Assembly: GCF_963678975.1 (NCBI RefSeq)
Contig: NC_089273.1
Location: 25,996,356 to 26,060,355 of the forward strand
Direction of reading: 5' to 3'
DNA length: 64,000 nucleotides
Source: Dysidea avara
Lineage: Eukaryota > Porifera > Demospongiae > Dictyoceratida > Dysideidae
Below, piece by piece: positions 63,026-64,000 of the stretch. Numbering within the stretch: the stretch's first letter is position 1; each line of letters begins with the position of its first letter. The notes below the pieces were generated by a model. That model was not told the origin of the DNA. It searched no databases and worked only from the letters and a program-made list of their open reading frames with translations. A program made the position numbers and the translations under genes.

Positions 63026-63247
63026 TTGTACATGTATAATTTTATCTCTATGTCTACGTACAGTGTATATAGTTAGGATTAACTTTAAAATTGCCTTCAA
63101 AACAAGAAAGTTTATTGTCATGATGAAAACAGTAGGAACCAATAATTATTTTATTTTATGTACTCTCTATTTTATACAGATTGTGATATCACATTTTATG
63201 TGGTTAGGATGTTGAAGGTAATACTGCAGGGCGGCTCATCCCCATAG
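45900..63247 (+). CDS. Gene B: secreted sushi/module X protein, paralogue of gene A (21 exons; one in-frame TGA)
   Basis: Twenty-one coding exons total 3144 bases. They read as 1047 residues plus TAG if the TGA at 60597-60599 (codon 869) is ignored; taken literally the product has 868 residues. Order: signal peptide, eight CCP modules, then X-CCP three times, and a final X and short tail. There is no NIDO or VWD. Exons 8-15 correspond one to one with gene A exons 17-24. All introns are phase 1. AATAAA at 63279 follows the stop. The start is the ATG opening a 20-residue hydrophobic leader. The TGA may be a polymorphism, a sequencing error or the start of decay. Confidence 0.82.
46129..46317 (+). 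CDS. Gene B exon 2: CCP module, type A
   Basis: Encodes QCPVLTDPDNGMISC, YQCNDGYVVSGDGDREC and TWTGSEAIC. Closest to gene A exon 8 and gene B exon 6. Confidence 0.86.
46430..46603 (+). CDS. Gene B exon 3: CCP module, type B
   Basis: Encodes ECEPLAAPDDGMISC, DICTASCNGGYELSGSE and TCQSDQTWNG. More diverged from the type B consensus than the gene A copies. Confidence 0.85.
47043..47234 (+). CDS. Gene B exon 4: CCP module, type A
   Basis: Encodes GLCPVLSDLDNGMVDC, YTCDDGYELSGDRVREC and MWNGNDTTC. Phase 1 both sides. Confidence 0.86.
47588..47761 (+). CDS. Gene B exon 5: CCP module, type B
   Basis: Nearly identical to gene A type B exons (CPPLTAPDNGMIFCTGNEIG). The acceptor is tandem, ACAGTAG: using the upstream AG adds one valine. 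The downstream AG, matching the homologous exons, was chosen. Confidence 0.85.
47762..48609. other. First part of gene B intron 5
   Basis: AT-rich DNA with no recognised element before the satellite-bearing repeat starts. Confidence 0.4.
48622..49485. repeat. Left flank of the minisatellite-bearing repeat
   Basis: A block less AT-rich than its surroundings starts GATCAAGACACACGGTAGTG and contains a pyrimidine (CTT)n tract near 48865-48910. It ends with GAGATACTCTAATAGAGCAG next to the array. An open frame across it is not gene-like. It may be one end of a large non-autonomous element that includes the array. Confidence 0.45.
49488..51867. repeat. Higher-order minisatellite of three 30-31-bp subunits
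   Basis: Three related subunits alternate: GTAGAGAGTTCAGCTACAAA followed by GAAACCACCAT; the same start followed by CAAATCACCCT; and GTAGAGAGATCAGCTAGAAG followed by AAGTTACCTT. Together they make a unit near 92 bp, repeated with missing or extra subunits for about 2.4 kb inside gene B intron 5. Copies are diverged, so the array is not freshly homogenised. Confidence 0.9.
51890..51976. mobile_element. TGTGAC family 2 right end beside the minisatellite
   Basis: GTGTGTGGAAGGCCCCTTTT and CGCAAATCCAGTCACA match the terminus of the element at 996-1231. The position suggests the minisatellite expanded within, or was captured by, such an element. Confidence 0.55.
52138..52460. mobile_element. 323-bp near-perfect palindrome
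   Basis: Starts AATCTAATCCAAAACAGCC and ends with the inverse, GGCTGTTTTGGATTAGATT. The two arms of about 155 bases differ at only a few positions around the centre near 52299. GGCGGCCAAGAAATGG and its inverse are included. A diverged relative sits at 34548-34680. Mirror open frames on the two strands are artefacts of this symmetry. Confidence 0.88.
52625..53128. mobile_element. Composite palindromic element P1, copy 2
   Basis: Matches 3941-4327 end to end but is about 117 bases longer. The palindromic part (AGCAGTGAAATTTGGGATAA and inverse) has been partly duplicated at about 52690-52800. It lies inside gene B intron 5. Confidence 0.72.
53129..53928. other. Late part of gene B intron 5
   Basis: No recognised exon or element, apart from a GACTGTTCTGTAAGAGTATTTC variant of the recurrent motif near 53800. 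Confidence 0.4.
53929..54379. mobile_element. GGGGCGGATC-type non-autonomous element
   Basis: Left end GGTGGATCCAGGATGGGG and right end CTCCTGGATCCGCCCTG are inverse. C-rich runs and a non-coding body agree with the family at 11526-12391. No clear target duplication. Confidence 0.55.
54494..54682 (+). CDS. Gene B exon 6: CCP module, type A
   Basis: Encodes RCPVLADPDNGMITC, YECDDGYVVSGNRHREC and TWTGSDATC. It lies 6.7 kb after exon 5. The acceptor is CATCTAG and phase is 1. Confidence 0.85.
54789..55065. mobile_element. hAT-like MITE with 8-bp duplication ACAGTAGC
   Basis: Starts CAGTGGCGATTCTAGACCTG and ends GCTTAGAATCGCCTATG. ACAGTAGC occurs at 54781-54788 and 55066-55073. It is 277 bp, non-coding and lies in gene B intron 6. 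Confidence 0.85.
55213..55386 (+). CDS. Gene B exon 7: CCP module, type B
   Basis: Encodes SCAPLVAPVNGTVSC, DSCNVSCDFGFELSGSQ and TCLADQTWSGG. Among the most diverged of the type B exons. Confidence 0.85.
55582..55832. mobile_element. TGTGAC family 3 element, copy d
   Basis: TGTGATCGAATTTTGGAAAA at the left and TTTTCCAAAATTCAGTCACA at the right. Very similar to 33716-33967. It ends 28 bases upstream of exon 8, so it may contribute to the branch or pyrimidine region of that acceptor. Confidence 0.8.
55861..56052 (+). CDS. Gene B exon 8: CCP module
   Basis: Encodes FCPSLDEPDNGTLDC, DTCSYTCDDGFVLEG and CGDDGVWSDKTKC. Counterpart of gene A exon 17. Confidence 0.86.
56264..56452 (+). CDS. Gene B exon 9: CCP module
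   Basis: Encodes CKRIRAPEYGSISC, CTFSCDEGFELGE and PECVIG. Counterpart of gene A exon 18. Confidence 0.86.
57030..57480 (-). pseudogene. Minus-strand decayed coding fragment in gene B intron 9
   Basis: On the minus strand one frame reads FVTGLGISSQQKQIVCVTQV and DSEIDVAIICLVDKY. After a frame change another frame reads DMYEAPTLCRYSCTIEEMLD and GGQYVKVDQGWLLQ. Both halves look protein-like. I do not recognise the family; a relic of a transposon or captured gene is possible. Confidence 0.3.
57866..57994 (+). CDS. Gene B exon 10: module X1, first half
   Basis: Encodes GCKAKAVDGFITSMDATITT and VTFDCRIHKKNFKD. Counterpart of gene A exon 19. It ends in the split cysteine codon. Confidence 0.83.
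58094..58210 (+). CDS. Gene B exon 11: module X1, second half
   Basis: Reads CTSPHTYFEDVVRFGNNVVR and VRTQCIGQVNDRPTRDFTI. Counterpart of gene A exon 20 (the DRPTKDLDI end is shared). Confidence 0.83.
58509..58694 (+). CDS. Gene B exon 12: CCP module, type C
   Basis: Encodes ICEPLSLDHGIVDC, GDNGGPNAGDICTLTCDDGY and ECRNDATWSYFDAEC. Counterpart of gene A exon 21. Confidence 0.86.
58789..58917 (+). CDS. Gene B exon 13: module X2, first half
   Basis: Encodes GCTVTTINGEITSGDLSITV and ALFECKLNDREFVS. Counterpart of gene A exon 22. Only 94 bases separate it from exon 12. Confidence 0.83.
59143..59259 (+). CDS. Gene B exon 14: module X2, second half
   Basis: Reads CTSPHTYGSEEVSLGDNQVQ and VRAKCLDQMGDTAVEVFYI. 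The CPGQ seen in most copies is CLDQ here. Confidence 0.83.
59474..59659 (+). CDS. Gene B exon 15: CCP module, type C
   Basis: Encodes ICEPLILNNGTVDC, GDNGGPNAGDTCNLACSD and MEDGTWSGDDGVC. Closest to exon 18 downstream. Confidence 0.86.
60066..60194 (+). CDS. Gene B exon 16: module X3, first half
   Basis: Encodes DCEVTTVTGEISSQDLTITV and ASFECKLNNKNFVS. Intact, with normal T|GTAAG end. Confidence 0.83.
60520..60636 (+). CDS. Gene B exon 17: module X3, second half, with in-frame TGA
   Basis: Reads CTSPHTYGQQQVRVGDNQVR and VRARCP, then TGA at 60597-60599, then QTGGAAVEVFNI and a normal donor. Other copies have a glycine codon (CPGQ) at the TGA, so one G-to-T change suffices. Length (117) and phases are otherwise normal. 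Confidence 0.78.
61192..61586. mobile_element. AGGCCTGA repeat, copy 2, in gene B intron 17
   Basis: Collinear with 35807-36185: TCAGTGTTCCCATTATGC, TCAGTGAATGC, GCAGTTTGCAG and GCTGGCATAGCACT appear in the same order. Ends TTGAAGCAGGCCT. Confidence 0.68.
61698..61886 (+). CDS. Gene B exon 18: CCP module, type C
   Basis: Encodes ICEPLPPIDNASIDC, GDNGGPNGGDTCTIECSDGL and MEDGTWSGDDGVC. Lies downstream of the TGA yet shows no lesion. Confidence 0.84.
61887..62584. other. Intron 18 of gene B
   Basis: Short (AT)n near 62041-62056. Otherwise unrecognised AT-rich DNA. Confidence 0.4.
62585..62713 (+). CDS. Gene B exon 19: module X4, first half
   Basis: Encodes DCDLTMIDAQITSQDLSITI and PFECRINDEEFIS. 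Intact, phase 1. Confidence 0.83.
62799..62912 (+). CDS. Gene B exon 20: module X4, second half
   Basis: Reads CTSPHTFSSDQVQLGNNQVV and VQARCPGHSTGVIEVLQI. It ends A|GTATGC, right where a TG microsatellite begins. Confidence 0.82.
62913..63023. repeat. (TG)n microsatellite starting at the exon 20 donor
   Basis: Imperfect TG with GCGT and TATG interruptions, then a nearly pure TG tract. The first TG units form part of the 5' splice site of gene B intron 20. Confidence 0.92.
63180..63247 (+). CDS. Gene B exon 21: terminal exon
   Basis: After acceptor TTTTATACAG the frame reads CDITFYVVRMLKVILQGGSS and P, then TAG at 63245-63247. The CDIT start resembles the first residues of a module X exon (CDLT), so the tail may be a truncated X exon. 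An AAG|GTAATA inside could instead splice onward. Confidence 0.55.
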
Positions 63248-63640
63248 TTGCATTGCATTGGCATGCACGCTTGTGATTAATAAATTTAAAAATAAAAAAA
63301 TTCTTCAGCAGTTGTGGCTGTCATTTAGCCTTGATATACTTTTCACAGTACTGCAGATCCAGTATAGCCCAGTGGGGAAATCCTCTTCTCACGTGATCAT
63401 ATTGAAGGCTTTTAAGTGATAGATATTAATTCATGGATCTCAGTGTATAGAGTAGCTGTTGCAATACTAGATTTATTAAGGTGAACTAGCTCTCACTGAC
63501 TTTACCTATCATGATAATCCATAAAAATCTGATATATATATACTCTAATAGAGCATTTAAAAATTCTAATCCAACAAGTGAATGTGTTACAGTATAATAC
63601 TCTCAATAGCACTGTGACGTATTATTTGAAATACGTCAAG
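63248..63640. other. 3' flank of gene B
   Basis: No gene seen. TACTCTAATAGAGCATTT at about 63541 is another copy of the recurrent motif. Confidence 0.45.
63279..63296 (+). terminator. Polyadenylation signals of gene B
   Basis: AATAAA at 63279-63284 and again at 63291-63296, 32 and 44 bases after the TAG. Confidence 0.6.
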
Positions 63641-63960
63641 CGATTAGCCAATAGAAGTAGTATTACACTTGTTTGTCAAGGTTCCTTGGCAAAAACATGC
63701 AATACTAATTTGATTGGCTAAAATAATGTGGTGTGTTTCTATTAGAAGTAAATATCCGACTTGACAACTAGTGTTACCATAGTGATAGATGTCCCATGGC
63801 ATAGCAACAATATGGTTGCTTAGCAATGGTTGCTACGGTAACATAACTTTGAGATCATAACGACGGTTGCTAAGTGTGATTGGTCTTTTGCAGTGGTTAT
63901 TATTTTGAATTTCTGTTGCCTAGTAACAGTTGCTATGGTTGTCGGATTAATTTGCAATAG
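63640..63960. promoter_or_regulatory. X-box-like and CCAAT-like motif cluster
   Basis: GTTGCTACGGTAAC at 63829-63842 and GTTGCCTAGTAAC at 63915-63927 are palindromic GTTRCC..GGYAAC-type words like RFX-factor X-boxes. Half sites include GGTTGCTTAGCAA and AGTTGCTATGGTTG. ATTAGCCAATAG, TGATTGGCT and TGATTGGTC supply CCAAT words. It could be the promoter of a gene beyond the window, or a repeat family rich in such words. Confidence 0.35.
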
Positions 63961-64000
63961 GACGGATGGCTGTGGTATTCGGGATTAATAGTTCTCGCAT

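Overview
The window is AT-rich animal DNA with spliced genes and many transposon remnants. Short exons carry GT/AG boundaries, and they encode metazoan extracellular modules: NIDO, von Willebrand D with C8 and TIL, and sushi/CCP. The genes and the crowded families of short inverted-repeat elements suggest an early-branching invertebrate such as a sponge. That placement is an inference; no species-specific marker was identified.

Two head-to-tail paralogous genes on the + strand dominate. Gene A (10423-35420) has 27 coding exons that join without a frame break into 2098 codons: signal peptide, NIDO, two VWC-like/VWD/C8/TIL blocks, fourteen six-cysteine CCP modules, and three copies of a two-exon module called module X here. 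Gene B (45900-63247) has 21 coding exons and lacks the NIDO/VWD head. It goes from a signal-peptide exon to eleven CCP modules and four X modules. The 3' parts correspond exon by exon (A exons 17-24 to B exons 8-15), so the pair arose by duplication. From exon 3 of A, and throughout B, every internal junction is phase 1, which lets exons duplicate or be skipped in frame. Gene B has one in-frame TGA (60597-60599) inside an otherwise intact module.

Layout: 1-262 is the end of an upstream gene. 263-10422 is repeat-rich intergenic DNA with a hAT-like element, a palindromic composite element and an old segmental duplication. 10423-35420 is gene A. 35421-45899 is intergenic and holds nested insertions, a 1.27-kb foldback, a CR1/Jockey-type LINE with one nonsense codon, and a short less AT-rich unique stretch. 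45900-63247 is gene B; its 6.7-kb fifth intron contains a 2.4-kb higher-order minisatellite and a 323-bp near-perfect palindrome. 63248-64000 is intergenic, with X-box-like and CCAAT-like motifs at the right edge.

Both genes probably encode secreted matrix or recognition proteins: each has a signal peptide, cysteine-rich adhesion modules and no membrane segment. Nearly identical CCP exons and introns in gene A, a relic exon, and the stop codon in B point to a locus that still gains and loses exons. Function cannot be read from sequence alone.
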